From Chlorokybus atmophyticus (taxonomy: Eukaryota > Streptophyta > Chlorokybophyceae > Chlorokybales > Chlorokybaceae), in contig RHPI01000560.1 of the NCBI GenBank assembly GCA_009103225.1, forward strand, positions 591,015 through 655,014: DNA of 64,000 nt, written 5' to 3'. The notes below the pieces were generated by a model, which saw nothing but the letters and a program-made list of their open reading frames with translations, did no database searches and was not told the origin of the DNA. Each line of letters starts with the position of its first letter. Position 1 is the first letter of the stretch. The translations under genes and the position numbers were made by a program. Positions 11,601 to 23,169 of the stretch are shown piece after piece.

Positions 11601-14600
11601 GTGCCAGGTTGCTTGCATCCAACTGAGCAGCCTGAAGATTCATAGCTCCAGTCAAGCCTTGACATTTTAAAACCCCAATACCGACACATGCGTTCTTAAC
11701 TGACTAACTGCTTGCCTGACTGCCTTGACTGAAGCCATCCACGTATATGCCCTCAGGTTGGGCCACAGGCTCGGTTGATGCTACAGCAGTTTCAACAGGG
11801 CTGGTCATTGCTGGTATATCTTCCTCTAGCCCTTGGTTCATCTCATCTAACCGCGTGCAGTTGGGACACAGCCATTCGCCCATTGGTACTTGTGTCAATG
11901 GTGGCGTGAGGCAATACAAGTGATATGGTTGGTTGCAATTGTCGCAAAGCAGGCTGCTGGTTGCATCATCATCCCAACCACAAACCTGCAGTCAGCTCAT
12001 CCGGATTCAGTTGCAAACATAGGGTTAAAAGGAAAGTGCAGAAACTGCTTAATCCTTCTGGTCGTTGAAGTTTCTTCTTAGCATTGAACGCAATACTCTA
12101 GAAATGTGATGGTTCACCTGACAGCTTTCAGAGGACCATGCTGCTTCAGGCAGGGCTGGCTCATCAATGCAGCACGCTATGTTCACTGCCATTGGCCCCT
12201 TGGCGACATATGATACCACCTGTAACCAGAGTGCACAATGCAAGAGAGGGTGGGTGTAAGCCATGCAAATAAACGTCACACAAGTTATTTCAGTCTGCGA
12301 CCTACCAGCTCATCATACAGCTGCTGAAAATTTTCTAAAAGGCACCGGCAGGCCGGTATGTATGCAGCTTCTTCTTCCTCGTTAGCAAGTGTATTTTCCC
12401 AAAGCAGCTGGACCTAATCACATGCACAGCTTAGATGACCGCAAACATGCAAAAGGTTCACACGCCCGCTCCTTACATAACCCTTTGCGTGACTCTGTTT
12501 ACATACCTCAGAGTAGAATGCTTCAGCGGAGGGGTAAGCGCCAGCGGCCAGTCGCGCATCTATTGTTTGTAGATCAACCACTATTGCAAACTTGCCAGGT
12601 CTGTAGCAGACATGGCCATCACCGTGCGTGCACAGGCGGATGCACAGGCGGGGGAAAGGAGGGGGGGAGGGGGGGGGTGACAAGGAGATGCTAACCTGCC
12701 ATCAGCAACTCGGCAGAAGTCGCGTCCGCCATCCATGTTTGCAAGCTGCCTCACTACTACGCGGCAGCGCCGAAACACGCGCTGACGAAACACCTCATTC
12801 TGCTTGTGTTCTAGCCTTCTGTCCAGTCTCTGGCGGCTGGCACCTGTTGCCTTCACGGGCGTTTTGGAGTGAATGCCAATCATCGCAAGAGCCTGTGCGA
12901 CGAGTTTCTGCGCAGTACAGATGTTAGCGCGTAATTCACCCACACAATCAAGTCCCAAAAAGGTCACCTTGGTTGGGCCACAGCCGTTATTCTTGTAGAC
13001 GCCTTTGGCAATGGACTCCACGAGCAACAATCTCGCAGGCTCTGGCGGATCCATGCTGAGAGCATCCTCAACTTTAGCCTTGATCCTGCTGCCATAGTTG
13101 GAGGCCATGTGTGCGACCTGACAGTGGGCAAGCATCAATCAGAAAGCTGTAACAAGTCCCAACTGGAGCACTGATGGTAGCTGAAGCGCCAGCTGTGCAA
13201 ATCCTTCAGTTGGGCAAGCTAGCTACTTCAGCATGGTCAGTGTGAACATGCCTTGACGGCTCACATCTGTCAGCGCCAGGGCCCAAGCCGGAAGTGTCTG
13301 GTCAATGGGTGCAATGTCCTCAGCCTTGGCAGTTGCAGCTACCGGCGGTACTGCTTCCTCTGCAGCGATGTTTGCATCAACCCTATGTACCGTATCCTCT
13401 GCCTTGACGTTGGTGGCAACGTCGTCCAAGGAGCGTGGGGATAGCTTATATTTCATGGAAGGCATATGCGCTTGCAACTGATTTTCAACGACAGCCAAAC
13501 ACTTGCTGTCGGCAAAGATTGCGCCACTCTGAAAGCCATCAACGGTCCGCAAGATGGTGCCACCATCTCCTGACATGCAGTGCAACACCTGCATTCAACA
13601 AGAGCTGCTTGCAGTTCTTACGCAATTTGGAAAAAACAGCTACTTGCAAACGCCATGCACACATGTAACACATGGCTATAGCTTCATACCTGTGTCCAGT
13701 CAATAGTTGTATCCGCAGCTTCTGCGGAGGAAACAACCAATTGCGCGATGAGGTACCGACGCGTAAGCTCCTGCCACGTCAATGCGTTCACAGGGCATCC
13801 TGCATCATTGTCCACATACTCCAGTGTTGCCACCTGCATCACAACGAGCACTTAAGAACGCATAATACGCAATACAAGTCATGCTTTTTGTACAAGCTTG
13901 TCTACCTCAAGCTTCTGTAGAGCTGTTCGTCGCAGTTCAAACAAAAGTATCCGAAGCAATGATGCGTGTAGCTTTGTCAGCAAAGCCACACTTTCCAGCC
14001 GGCATGGGCTCAGCAGCATGTTCTCCAACTTCTCAGGGGTGGGCGGATGTCGGATCTCTAGTAAAGCAGCGAAGCGAGCACAACACTCCACAACCTGGAC
14101 AACCCCAAGACGATCGATGAGCCAGATAACTTTGCATATGGCATGCTTCACAAACATGTTATTCAAGTGCTTGACCTGCACCACGTTGCCAACAAAGTGA
14201 GCTGGGAGCTTAGCGAGAAGCACATTGGCAGCAGGTGGAGGCTCCAGAGCTTGCGGCAAAGTCAAGTCCTCAGGATACTGCTTTGCTTGCTGTCTCTGTT
14301 ATAAATCAAACCGTGCTGTCAGCAACAAACTCTGTATGGTTGCCATTAACCTGTCCGACTGAAGTGATGTAAAACACACACGCCTTGCAACACGCACATC
14401 ACCTGTTGTCTTAACAGCTCGTTGGCTGCCTGCTGGGCTAGTCTAGCTTGCTGCCTTAGTGGCTGTGCTGGTATTCTTGCCACAGCCTCATCATTATGCT
14501 CAGGAAGCAGTTCTTGCACTTGCTCGACAAAAGCCTGCAGCATTCAAATATGCATCACTGCAGCAATTGCAGAGATTATGGCCACATACCAGACTGAATT

Positions 14601-16279
14601 TCACAATCACGAGCATGCGGCTCCCCCAAGTGTCTCACACAGCTAGCCAACACTTGCAATGTATATCAATGCATGCGCGGCCTTACCTCCTCTGCAGTTG
14701 AGTTTGGGTGCAGACCGCTCTCTTGCCGCCCATGCTGCTTGGCTAGGTATGCCAAGCGCCTCCTTTCACGCTTAACCTCTTCTGGAAGTCGCGGCCGGCC
14801 TGGCTTCCGTTTCACAGCAGAAGGTTCCTAACACAACTTGCACAATTAGTCAATACGCACATCCACACTGACTGCAATCATGCGATATGCCGCTACTTCA
14901 GTTAAATCAGTATGCATAAGACCTGCTGTCTTAGTTGAGCAATGGCAGCCTGTTGAACCATCCTTGCTTGGTGCCTGAGTTGAACCGCTGCTGTGGACGG
15001 CAACTCCTGCTTGCAAGGAAGACGCACATGAGTTTGAACCAACTGGCCGTTGCAATTGTTTGGTCATGGTTGCAACTGAAGGTACTCAAAGACTCGTGCA
15101 CTGCCCAACCTGGGGCTCAAGCAATGCACTAAGTGGTTCGAGCTGCGTTGCTTGCTCCATCTGCTGTGGATTGTCCTGCAATCACACAATCTATCGGTTC
15201 TGTTGGTGTGTCTAGTGGTGTATGTAAGTAAGAAAGCAACTGCTGGCTCAGACACCATTCCGTGTTAAGCAACAGTCGAACCAATGCGCCACCCTACTTC
15301 ATGAGACTTACAATCACTTCAGCCTCCACTCAACTGATTTTCACTTACCGACTGGGATGAGGCTGCTGTGGTTATCGCTGAGGCGGCATCTTGCGCTGCA
15401 TGTTCAGCAAGGCGTTGCTGATGTGCAGCTTCTGGATTTTGGCACTGCTCAAGCTTGACCTCTGCCTTGCGCGGTCGTCCAGGCTTGCGTTTGACAGTAG
15501 GTGGCTCCTGGCGCAGTAGCCTCAAGTGAGTCAAAACTTCTTTGCACACTTACAAGAGCTTACAAGAATAAACAACCACAGACTTGCAACCCAACTTATT
15601 CAGTTACAAGTCCATGCTGTGGTCCTTGCATTGGAGCGCACTACTGGCGACAAAGTGCCGCCTAGTGTCGCTGTGTACCTCATGTTGGCTGGGCTGGGCA
15701 GGCTGTGCTTGAGCTCGCTGTGCCTGTTGTTGCGTCAGTTTCTGCCGCTGTGCTTGAATCGCCTGCAGTCTTCGTTCAAGCTTGACATGCTCAGGCAGTG
15801 GGGGTCGACCACGTTTCCTTTTCATAGTCGCAGCAGCAGGCTCCAGGCTCTACACAGCATCACGTCATGGTTAGAACTTATACCAAAAATACATTCATAC
15901 TTCTTGTGACAGTGAGCAATCAAGTCGACCAATGCAGTGTCCAATGAGTGCTCTCATGTGTGCAAGGACAGAAGAGAGAGGGTCCTGCTTGCCTTCGGTT
16001 CCAAGCCATTGTGCAAGTGCTGCTTGGCTTCAAGTGCTCTGCGCTGTCTCTTGAGCTTTTCCTCTGCAGACAAAGGCGGCCGACCTGGCTTGCGCTTGGC
16101 AGGCAGCGTTGGTTGTTGTGCTGTTACCTGAATTGTGCCAAAGATGTTGCTCACGACATGGCTTGCTTGGCCAATGCGTGTCAACCCCACAAATAGAACG
16201 CTACCTCTTCAGATTTGACGCGAGCAGCAGCCTTGAGGCGCCTACTGATGTCATTGTTGCTGGGCTCATCAGCGGCCAT
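8616..16279 (-). CDS. DDT/bromodomain/PHD/WHIM chromatin-remodelling subunit (BAZ/ACF1-like)
   Basis: A large minus-strand gene with many short exons. It starts at an ATG (16279-16277) in an exon ending at a GTAG donor (16205). Four basic AT-hooks follow on separate exons, each with an RKPGRP or RKRGRP core (about 16090, 15810, 15480, 14790). A DDT domain (14262-13909) carries ANVLLAKLPAHFVGN and LLTKLHASLLRILLFELRR. A bromodomain is split across about 12760-12300 (VVDLQTIDARLAAGAYPSAE). A PHD finger (about 11995-11850) has LLCDNCNQPYHLYCL and GEWLCPNC. WHIM1 (LLLWMCDEVLCSDAVRIHLD, about 11090), WHIM2 (GYDRWGSEYVVVTYPDGPKL, about 10540) and a WHIM3-like end (LLGWLNPRGLRESSLRQ, about 10100) follow. 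A Lys-rich tail lies at 9248-8883. DDT and WHIM modules form the surface by which BAZ/ACF1/RLT proteins bind ISWI ATPases, so this is probably a nuclear nucleosome-remodelling partner. The PHD exon continues past an in-frame TAG (11704-11706). The last exon meets TAA at 8883-8885 but stays open to TGA at 8616. Confidence 0.85.
8883..8885 (-). other. in-frame TAA: gene end or recoded codon
   Basis: The Lys-rich C-terminal exon reads AEQLV then TAA. The same frame stays open for 89 further codons to a TGA at 8616-8618, with glutamine-rich sequence. A conventional reading ends the protein here. A UAR-as-glutamine reading would extend it. Confidence 0.5.
11704..11706 (-). other. in-frame TAG inside the PHD-containing exon
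   Basis: About 97 codons of PHD exon lie before this TAG and about 195 codons of open frame lie after it, all in one frame. No good intron is visible between them. The exon then reaches the WHIM1 region. This is either a recoded glutamine, a recent nonsense mutation or a base error. Confidence 0.6.
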
Positions 16280-17496
16280 GTTAGGTGCACTTGCTGAGAG
16301 TCTTGCAGAATACCGCAGGCAGCTTTGTTGTTAACATGAAAACAATCACCATGCCGACCAGCATAGTTCAAGTGAATCGTTGCAACATTCGGGCGCTGTG
16401 TAACCAGTACACAGTACAGCCAACGGGCAGGCTAGTAACCCGATGTGCAAATGGTGCTTGTAGCGAAACACTGCAGCGCACTCGATGGTCTTCATGATAC
16501 TCAAGCTGTTGACTTATGAAGAGGCATTAAAATCGCTTTGGTGCCCAGTGCTTTGATAAGCCTTGGCATACCACCACGTGCACGGTACGTAAGCTACACA
16601 CTGCAGGCGCCTGCGTAGCACGATGCATTGCATGCGGTGAGGACACGACTGGCATGATATTACATTGTGTGGCTGAGCTGCCATTGGCTGTGCGAATTGG
16701 TCAGAAAACAAGAAGTGATCATGATAAACATGGATGCTGCACAATTGGAGAGTGCATGCACGTGAACAACACCTCTAAAACCTGGATCCAGCATAGCCCA
16801 TGCTGCACCGCCCTTCAAGGCTTTAAATTACAAGTCAACATTGATCTTACCTTGCAAAAACACAGCTTTCCAGCTTAGCAGCTATTGGCCCCCAACAAGA
16901 CTTCAAAAGCTCCTTTGCCACAAGGTGAAGCAGCAGCTGCAAGGCCAGCTGCTCACAGCTGCTGCTTTCGCATTCCCCAGCAAAACAAATTAGGGTTTGT
17001 TCGGCACAAACAATGTTCCCGCGCTTGCCCACCTTGTGCCCAATCGCACAACCGGAGGAAGCGAGGGGCCGTCGAGAAACCCTGTGGACCCACCTCTATG
17101 GTATGGTAGTAAGGATAGAAGCTAAGAGAATAGAGGGTAAGAATCCCTCAGACACTTACCGAAATAAGCGTTTATAAAGCTTAAATGATCAAAGGATCAA
17201 AGGACGCCGGTTGCGACCGGCAAACTCCGGTTGAGGACCGACAAAAGCGCGGAACTTGCGCGCTAAATCAGTCCAGCCTTCTGATAGGCTGAGTGATGTA
17301 AACAAGAATGGGGCCGTTGGATTAAAGTATAGCAGATCTGGACCGTCCAAACCACAACCCTACGTTGATAAGAAGCTCAAATACATGCATTAGAGTATGC
17401 AGAATGAGCACAACAACACGCACAGTGTCACTCACACGCGCATGCAAACATATATACAAGCAAAACACTTGTCACGAAGGACTTGTATTAGTAGGG
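16280..17496. other. intergenic stretch, no gene seen
   Basis: Presumed 5' flank of the chromatin-remodelling gene followed by anonymous sequence. The part from about 17100 to 17350 contains GACCGG/CCGGTT motifs and may belong to the mobile element remnants to its right. No exon, tRNA or clear promoter element can be supported. Confidence 0.4.
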
Positions 17497-17867
17497 GTGC
17501 AACTTAAGCGACTGCTCGATGCACGAAATGACATGGAAATGAGACTGCCTTGTACACTATGCCTATTATGGATCTTAAAAGGCCAAATGGCTATCAAATG
17601 CATAAAATAATTTTAAATAACAAAGAAACCTGGCCATAAAAGTAAATATAATCTGATGCATTAAAGAGCAAATAAGGAAAAAGGTCTATATACTTCCCCG
17701 TTAACTGGTGTGCTAGGGGGTAAGACCTGGCGCCTAGCCTCAGAGGGTAAGTCTCCAACGCTTCCAAAGGGGCGCGGCTTGATATGGAGGCTTTGAGGGA
17801 CCTACATAGGTAGTAGGTCAGATACAGTGTGGGGCCATTAACTCGGTTAGTCCACCGGTTAGGCACT
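17497..17867. repeat. dispersed repeat R, copy 1
   Basis: Matches 53141-53496 in the same orientation over about 360 bp. Shared blocks include GTGCAACTT at the left edge, ATATACTTCCCCGTTAACTG in the middle and GTGGGGCCATTAACTCGGTT near the right edge. Indels are confined to the A-rich left half. Both copies end after TTAGGCACT. It has no long frame. It could be a SINE-like or solo terminal element. Confidence 0.8.
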
Positions 17868-18171
17868 TAGAAGTCCTCCCTCTTAAACCAAGCTCACCTG
17901 AGCGGTTATGTGTACAGTCAAAATTGACCGCGAGGCGTCAAAATAAGCTCCAAACCACGAGGGTTGGTAGCTGAACGCCATTTCAGAACCCACTCTTTTT
18001 GGTCGCCAACTAACTGCTTTCTAGCTACTTGGTGTGGCGAAAGTCCTGGTATATCAATCAGATAGTTTAACTAAAACAAAACTCTTACCGCGGACATGCC
18101 CCTTTGAAACCAGGTAGTCCTCGACAGGGGTCCGGCTTGAGGTCCCAAACCAGAAACAGCTCGAGCTGGGT

Positions 18172-18900
18172 TTGAAAACGCTCGGGTTCGATGGTTCCGG
18201 ATCTCGGCGAGGAACCGGTTTTAGATCGCCACTCACGTGGCGTTTGCTATGCAGCAATGGTACGTCTGCAAGCCGCTCACACACTTCATTAACAAGGGGT
18301 GCCGCTGCAATTTCTAGTCTCACACCCAAGGGAGAGTCGTCTCCACCTCGCAAGCAATTACGGTGCTCGTATTGCGACATACGCAATCAGCATGAGACTA
18401 GTAGTTGTCCACACAAGTCCACCATCAGATTTAAAGATGTACTTGATGATGCACAAGTGATTAATTTCCTCACAAGGGGGAAGGATGCATTAGCTGAAAA
18501 GCCCCGAGGTATCAGAAGAATGGTAATCAGCAGAGCCAAACGCTACTTTGTGAATGAACAAGGTTTGTGGCTGAAGTCAACCTCTACAGTTGAGAAGGAC
18601 AGATTGATCCCTCCACATGAGACCCGTGCCAAGTTTATTGCGGATGCGCATGATAACTTAGGCCATCGTTCCGCCACAGTGGTGTGCGAATGGCTAAGAT
18701 AGCGATGCTTTGGGTACAAAATGGAGGAGGCAGTTAAAAAGTATGTAAAAACATGTATAGAATGCCACGCTAATGCTCTGAAAGTGCGTGAACCCGCACC
18801 ACTCAAGCCAATCAAAGTGAGTGCAGCATTTGAGAGTAAGCACTGACCTCATAGGGCGTGTAGCAAGATCCAAGGGGGACACTGTTGGTGCAACGTTATG
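18172..18900 (+). pseudogene. retroelement integrase remnant (zinc-binding H2C2 domain)
   Basis: The translated frame carries AHDNLGHRSATVVCEWLR, a TAG, then YVKTCIECHANA, which together form the HHCC zinc-binding module at the start of Ty3-type integrases. After a frameshift near 18840 the next integrase segment STDLIGRVARSKGDT follows, including the first catalytic Asp, and then the match ends. Upstream (about 18250-18450) is low-complexity Ser/Arg-rich sequence. The rest of the element is missing. It is an inactive fragment. Confidence 0.7.
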
Positions 18901-19320
18901 CTAACTTCAATGTAATCAACTGCAATTTGTCATTTTTAATATATACTATATCAGTTGACACTATGTGCAAGCTACTTGCAGTTGAGGCCAAGTTTGCGTT
19001 TATGTTCGATATGATACGCTATTGATGACTTAAGCAACACATCTGCGTGTTATTTCTTAACTAGTCAAAGGCAAACTCAGAGCATCTTAAACTTGCTAAG
19101 CTATGGCAATGTGCTTGTCACGCATAAGAAGCACGCCTCAACACCTCCAAAGATCTTTTTACATAGGAGTGAGTTCTATACACATAAGGGCAACCGAAAC
19201 AGCACACACAACGTCACAAACAAGCCAACTATATGTCCTGCTGTACAAGACTATCTCTGGGAGCAACAGTTATTGGACATGCTGACAGCAGCAAGGTAGT
19301 AGAACTCTATTATCATGAGC
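18901..19320. other. intergenic stretch, no gene seen
   Basis: AT-rich sequence between the integrase remnant and the 3' end of the interrupted minus-strand gene. No supportable feature. Confidence 0.5.
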
Positions 19321-19322
19321 CT

Positions 19323-20874
19323 TCAAAGCGGCGAGGCATTGCCGGAGACTTGGCTTGCACTTGGGATGGAGAGTTGGCTTGCAGACCCAACCACATCCAA
19401 GTCTGGAAGGCTCGGTACCTGAGACTCCTGCTGTGATTCCTGAGGCCAGCACTGCTTGCAACCTTCAACATCTCGACACACACTGCAGCCTCGGATGTTG
19501 CGTGCCTGGGTTGTCTTACCTTGGTCTGCCATTGCCTGCTTCCACTCATCCGTCACGTCGGGGTGGTGGTCGGTGCATAGGGTCTGCTGGACCTCTTCCT
19601 TTCCTGTGAAGCGTGGAATGCACAAGTCGTGCAACTGCGTGGCACACCCAGCTGCGCCGCACTTGGTGGGGTGCATGCTATCTAAGTCAACAGTGATATC
19701 ACAGTCAGAGACAGAACAGCCTTTCACAAACTGTGAGCGGCTCCCTGAGGCCACATCTGACTCATTTTTCTTGTCATTTTTTTTCACATCAAGGACATTA
19801 GCCTCCTTGGGGCTGTTGGCTGTCAAATTCACAATGTTGCCGCTGCTGCTGATGGGCTTTGCTTCATTGGGCGAGGGCTCGCCTACATCGCCGCTCAGAT
19901 AGTTGAGGTTTAAGAACGTATCCATCAAATCCGCTAGCGGATGCTGCAAAGCCTTTTCAGCTTGCTTGGCCTCTGCAGCAGCAGCATCATCCTGCTCTGC
20001 ATCTGAACTCTCCTGCTTGTTGCTGTCGCCTTTGTCCTTGTGCTCATTAGCAGGAGGCTCTACAGCAGCTTCAGCATCCAAGTCCATAAATGCAGCGTTA
20101 GCTGGGGGGTCTGCCTTTTGCAACTCCTGCCACTTCTAATCGTCTGCCATTTCTTCCAGTGCCTCTGCGTAGCCATTCACTGCAAACAGACATGCGGGTT
20201 ATGATACCTCCCGTAGCTGATCCTCGGCAATGCTCACACGTGTCACAACACAAGGCGCTTACTTGTCACAGCATTGGCCGCTGACTTAGACACCCACTGC
20301 TTCACTTTCTTGAACTTGTTGTCAACTCCAGCTTTTTGCGCAACATTGTCCTTAGTCAGCTATTGACCCAGCATTGCAAGGTGCCGAGCGGAGTTGTGGT
20401 TGAACCCTGTGAACATATCACGCACAATCTCCTTGGCTATGGCCGCATGCGTCTTGACTCGCGAAAGCGGCACAGGCGTCGCTGCGGGCTCTCCTGTAAG
20501 TGCCCTGTACTTGCTATCCAGTCCGCAGTTGTGCTTCTCGTACGCAAGCAAAGTGGTCAGCCAGGGAGCTGAGTTATGAGAGGTCCATTAACTCAAAGTG
20601 CACACTCTGCTTACTAGCTCCTCATAGGCTTTGCTAAACTTTCCGCAGTACACACTCAAAGCGTGGATGCAGGTGGGATCAGGGTCTACAAGGAATCTGC
20701 TGTACCCTTGCTTTAAGGCATATGTTGCACAGCCCGTAGCTCCAACACCAAGGTTTAAGAAGAACATCTCCCTTGTGTCCTTGTGATAAGGCAAAGAGTC
20801 AAGAGCAAGCCTTCGGGAGAATCGCTGAGCTTGGTTGACCATCTTACTTTCAAACTTCGCCATTTGAGCGGTCC
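19323..20874 (-). pseudogene. interrupted unrecognised gene, C-terminal segment
   Basis: Exon 20874-about 20610 encodes AQMAKFESKMVNQAQRF, then MFFLNLGVGATGCATYALKQ and GYSRFLVDPDP. The hydrophobic-Gly-x-Gly-then-DPDP layout resembles a Rossmann-fold methyltransferase nucleotide-binding strand, but this is only a guess. Later exons (about 20550-20245 and 20180-19323) end in a Cys/His-rich segment with CSVSDC, CGAAGCATQLHDLCI, CTDHH and CSVCRDVEGCKQC, typical of a zinc-binding PHD/ZZ-like module, and stop at TGA (19323). Two in-frame TAGs (20360-20362 and 20136-20138) interrupt otherwise open sequence. The first exon continues in frame into 28869-29128 across the composite retrotransposon. I do not recognise the family. 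It could be a host gene or an old mobile element. Confidence 0.5.
20360..20362 (-). other. in-frame TAG in interrupted gene
   Basis: The frame reads LAMLGQ, TAG, LTKDNVAQKAGVDNKF with no splice site nearby. Glutamine (CAG) is the simplest ancestral codon. Confidence 0.5.
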
Positions 20875-21301
20875 TGTAACAGACCACTAGGCCACAAAAG
20901 CACGAAGTGTGTTTTTGCGGCCATTGTGGCGTTATAATTTAATCGTCCGTGACATTCCCCCCCACTTAGGTATCTAATGTCCTCATTAGATGTGAGTTTT
21001 TACAGGGCTTCTCGTCACTGAGCAGTGGAAGCGATTTTGCAATCATCACTGAGCAGTCGCAGCGCGCATTGCGCGTATGGGACCGACTGTCAGTCGCCGT
21101 CAGGCAAGTCGCGCAGTACTACCCAGCGGCGGCTCCAGGTACGCGCGACGCGTCAGAATGTCCGACTGCCGTCCGGCAAGTCGCGCATTGACGCGCGACC
21201 CATTATGGATCGATAACAACAACCTCAAAAATCCTTCTTGGTCTACCGCTGCCAGGCGGTTTCGACCTCAGGACCTTTTTGGTCTCAAGCTCCGATACCA
21301 A
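20875..21301 (-). mobile_element. short internally deleted relative of the chromovirus
   Basis: Read leftward: a primer-binding site (21300-21289, TGGTATCGGAGC) follows the inverted LTR, then about 320 bp of non-coding internal sequence, then a polypurine tract (about 20965-20949) whose surroundings (AATGAGGACATT, CCTAAGTGGGGGGGAATGT) closely match the polypurine region of the plus-strand element. A 74-bp terminal segment TGTCACGG...GTTACA comes last. Only the first and last few bases resemble the 339-bp LTR. It is non-autonomous. Confidence 0.6.
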
Positions 21302-21666
21302 TGTCAGGAGAGAGGGTGTGCCCCTCCTCCCTTTAATCCCCTACCCCAACACCACCACCAGCCTCGCCGCCGCCGCCGCCACTGCCGGGGCAGTTGCCAG
21401 AGCAAAAGATGCTCTGGCTATGGCGGCCGCTGCGTTAGCAGCGCCGCCATGCAGCTGATATCGACATGAGACTCATGTCTCATGTCGATATCAGTGTTAT
21501 AGTTAAGTAACACTACATTAGGGCCTTAACACTAGGTTAACGGCCCTAATAAGGCTTAATAGGCTGTATAATCCCGTCATCTTTCATCTTTTGCTCTGGC
21601 AACTGGGACCCTTATTTAATCCTAAATAAGGGCGGGGAACCTCTATGGAGGTAGCACACCGTTACA
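21302..21666 (-). repeat. inverted LTR copy with 26-bp insertion
   Basis: Reverse complement of the 339-bp chromovirus LTR, but 365 bp long. The extra 26 bp (near 21571-21597) largely repeats the LTR's own CATCTTTTGCTCTGGCAAC segment in the opposite orientation. It ends at the edge of the N gap and faces the forward LTR across it. Confidence 0.8.
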
Positions 21667-22002
21667 NNNNNNNNNNNNNNNNNNNNNNNNNNNNNNNNNN
21701 NNNNNNNNNNNNNNNNNNNNNNNNNNNNNNNNNNNNNNNNNNNNNNNNNNNNNNNNNNNNNNNNNNNNNNNNNNNNNNNNNNNNNNNNNNNNNNNNNNNN
21801 NNNNNNNNNNNNNNNNNNNNNNNNNNNNNNNNNNNNNNNNNNNNNNNNNNNNNNNNNNNNNNNNNNNNNNNNNNNNNNNNNNNNNNNNNNNNNNNNNNNN
21901 NNNNNNNNNNNNNNNNNNNNNNNNNNNNNNNNNNNNNNNNNNNNNNNNNNNNNNNNNNNNNNNNNNNNNNNNNNNNNNNNNNNNNNNNNNNNNNNNNNNN
22001 NN
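21667..22002. other. assembly gap (336 N)
   Basis: Run of N between two inverted LTR copies. The palindromic layout probably caused the gap. Any frame drawn through it is meaningless. Confidence 0.99.
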
Positions 22003-22341
22003 TGTAACGGTGTGCTACCTCCATAGAGGTTCCCCGCCCTTATTTAGGATTAAATAAGGGTCCCAACGGGATTATACAGCCTATTAAGCCTTATTAGGGC
22101 CGTTAACCTAGTGTTAAGGCCCTAATGTAGTGTTACTTAACTATAACACTGATATCGACATGAGACATGAGTCTCATGTGGATATCAGCTGCATGGCGGC
22201 GCTGCTAACGCAGCGGCCGCCATAGCCAGAGCATCTTTTGCTCTGGCAACTGCCCCGGCAGTGGCGGCGGCGGCGGCGAGGCTGGTGGTGGTGTTGGGGT
22301 AGGGGATTAAAGGGAGGAGGGGCACACCCTCTCTCCTGACA
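22003..22341 (+). repeat. chromovirus 5' LTR
   Basis: 339 bp, TGTAACGG...CTGACA. It differs from the 3' LTR (28530-28868) at about four positions, which suggests a fairly recent insertion. Immediately followed by a primer-binding site. Confidence 0.95.
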
Positions 22342-22342
22342 T

Positions 22343-22354
22343 TGGTATCGGAGC
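22343..22354 (+). promoter_or_regulatory. primer-binding site (initiator tRNA-Met type)
   Basis: TGGTATCGGAGC lies one base after the LTR. It matches the TGGTATCAGAGC motif complementary to the 3' end of initiator tRNA-Met, used by many plant LTR retrotransposons, with one mismatch. Confidence 0.85.
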
Positions 22355-22359
22355 ACGGG

Positions 22360-22560
22360 CGGCAAGGGGCCTGTGGGAGGGGCGGCGGCAGGCGGCAGGC
22401 ACTGCAGGGGCGGCGGCAGGCACTGCGTCGGCAGGCGGCACTGCGGCGGCAAACTAGCGGTAGTTAAAAGTTTTGTTTGGTTTAACTGTTGTAGTTAAAC
22501 GCTGCTGCTGGTGCCTAGCCTAGCCTAGCCTAGCCTATGCATGCCATGCCATGCCATGCC
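22360..22560. repeat. GGC-rich and pentamer tandem repeats in the untranslated leader
   Basis: Imperfect GGCGGCAGGCACTGC-type repeats (about 22360-22450) are followed by about five CCTAG units and then four CATGC units (about 22510-22560). They lie between the primer-binding site and gag. Confidence 0.7.
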
Positions 22561-23169
22561 TAACTTGTCTGAGTTTAGTTGTTATTGTGTGAAGGGGGGC
22601 GGCCATCCAGGCCCCTCCCTGAAGCATTGCATCCAAGCACATAACAAAGTAATCATATATTGTTTACTATAATCTTTGTGTGCTAACCACCACGTGGATT
22701 CGTGGTGGTGAAGGGCTTTTTATCTATTTTTTTGGGTAAATTCCCTTGGGGGCAGTTCGGTGGCAACATCGACTGTCTCGGTACCGCCAGTCAGTGCGGT
22801 GAGGCCGCCAGAATTTTTCTGTGCGGTCGATATCAAACTCACAACTCACAACTTGTCAATATCGGCCTGTAGGGCTGATTCAACGAGATTTTGGCACTTT
22901 GGGTGTCAATTGTGATTGCAAGTTGAGCTGGGTTGTACAAAGTGAAAACATTGAGCAGCCATAGCTCGTGAGCCGTCGCGTGCATTCGCGTGCGGTTTGT
23001 TGCACAGTGATTGTCTAGTTGAGAGGTGTGTGGAGAGCTCTTGTTTGGGCTGAATACTCCACGTTTACCCCTCCAAACTTGACAGGACAAAATCACTAGT
23101 ATTCGACGTTTTCATAGTGCACAACTTTCCGTGTTTGTGCACTATTTGAACAGTGTTATCCTTGGGCAG

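Noticed and set aside
20875..20948. tRNA-like A box (TGGCCTAGTGG) on the minus strand
   Set aside because: No matching B box or cloverleaf fold can be drawn. The motif lies in the terminal segment of the retroelement remnant.
21645..22024. 120-residue open frames across the gap on both strands
   Set aside because: They consist of N bases. Only LTR sequence lies on each side.
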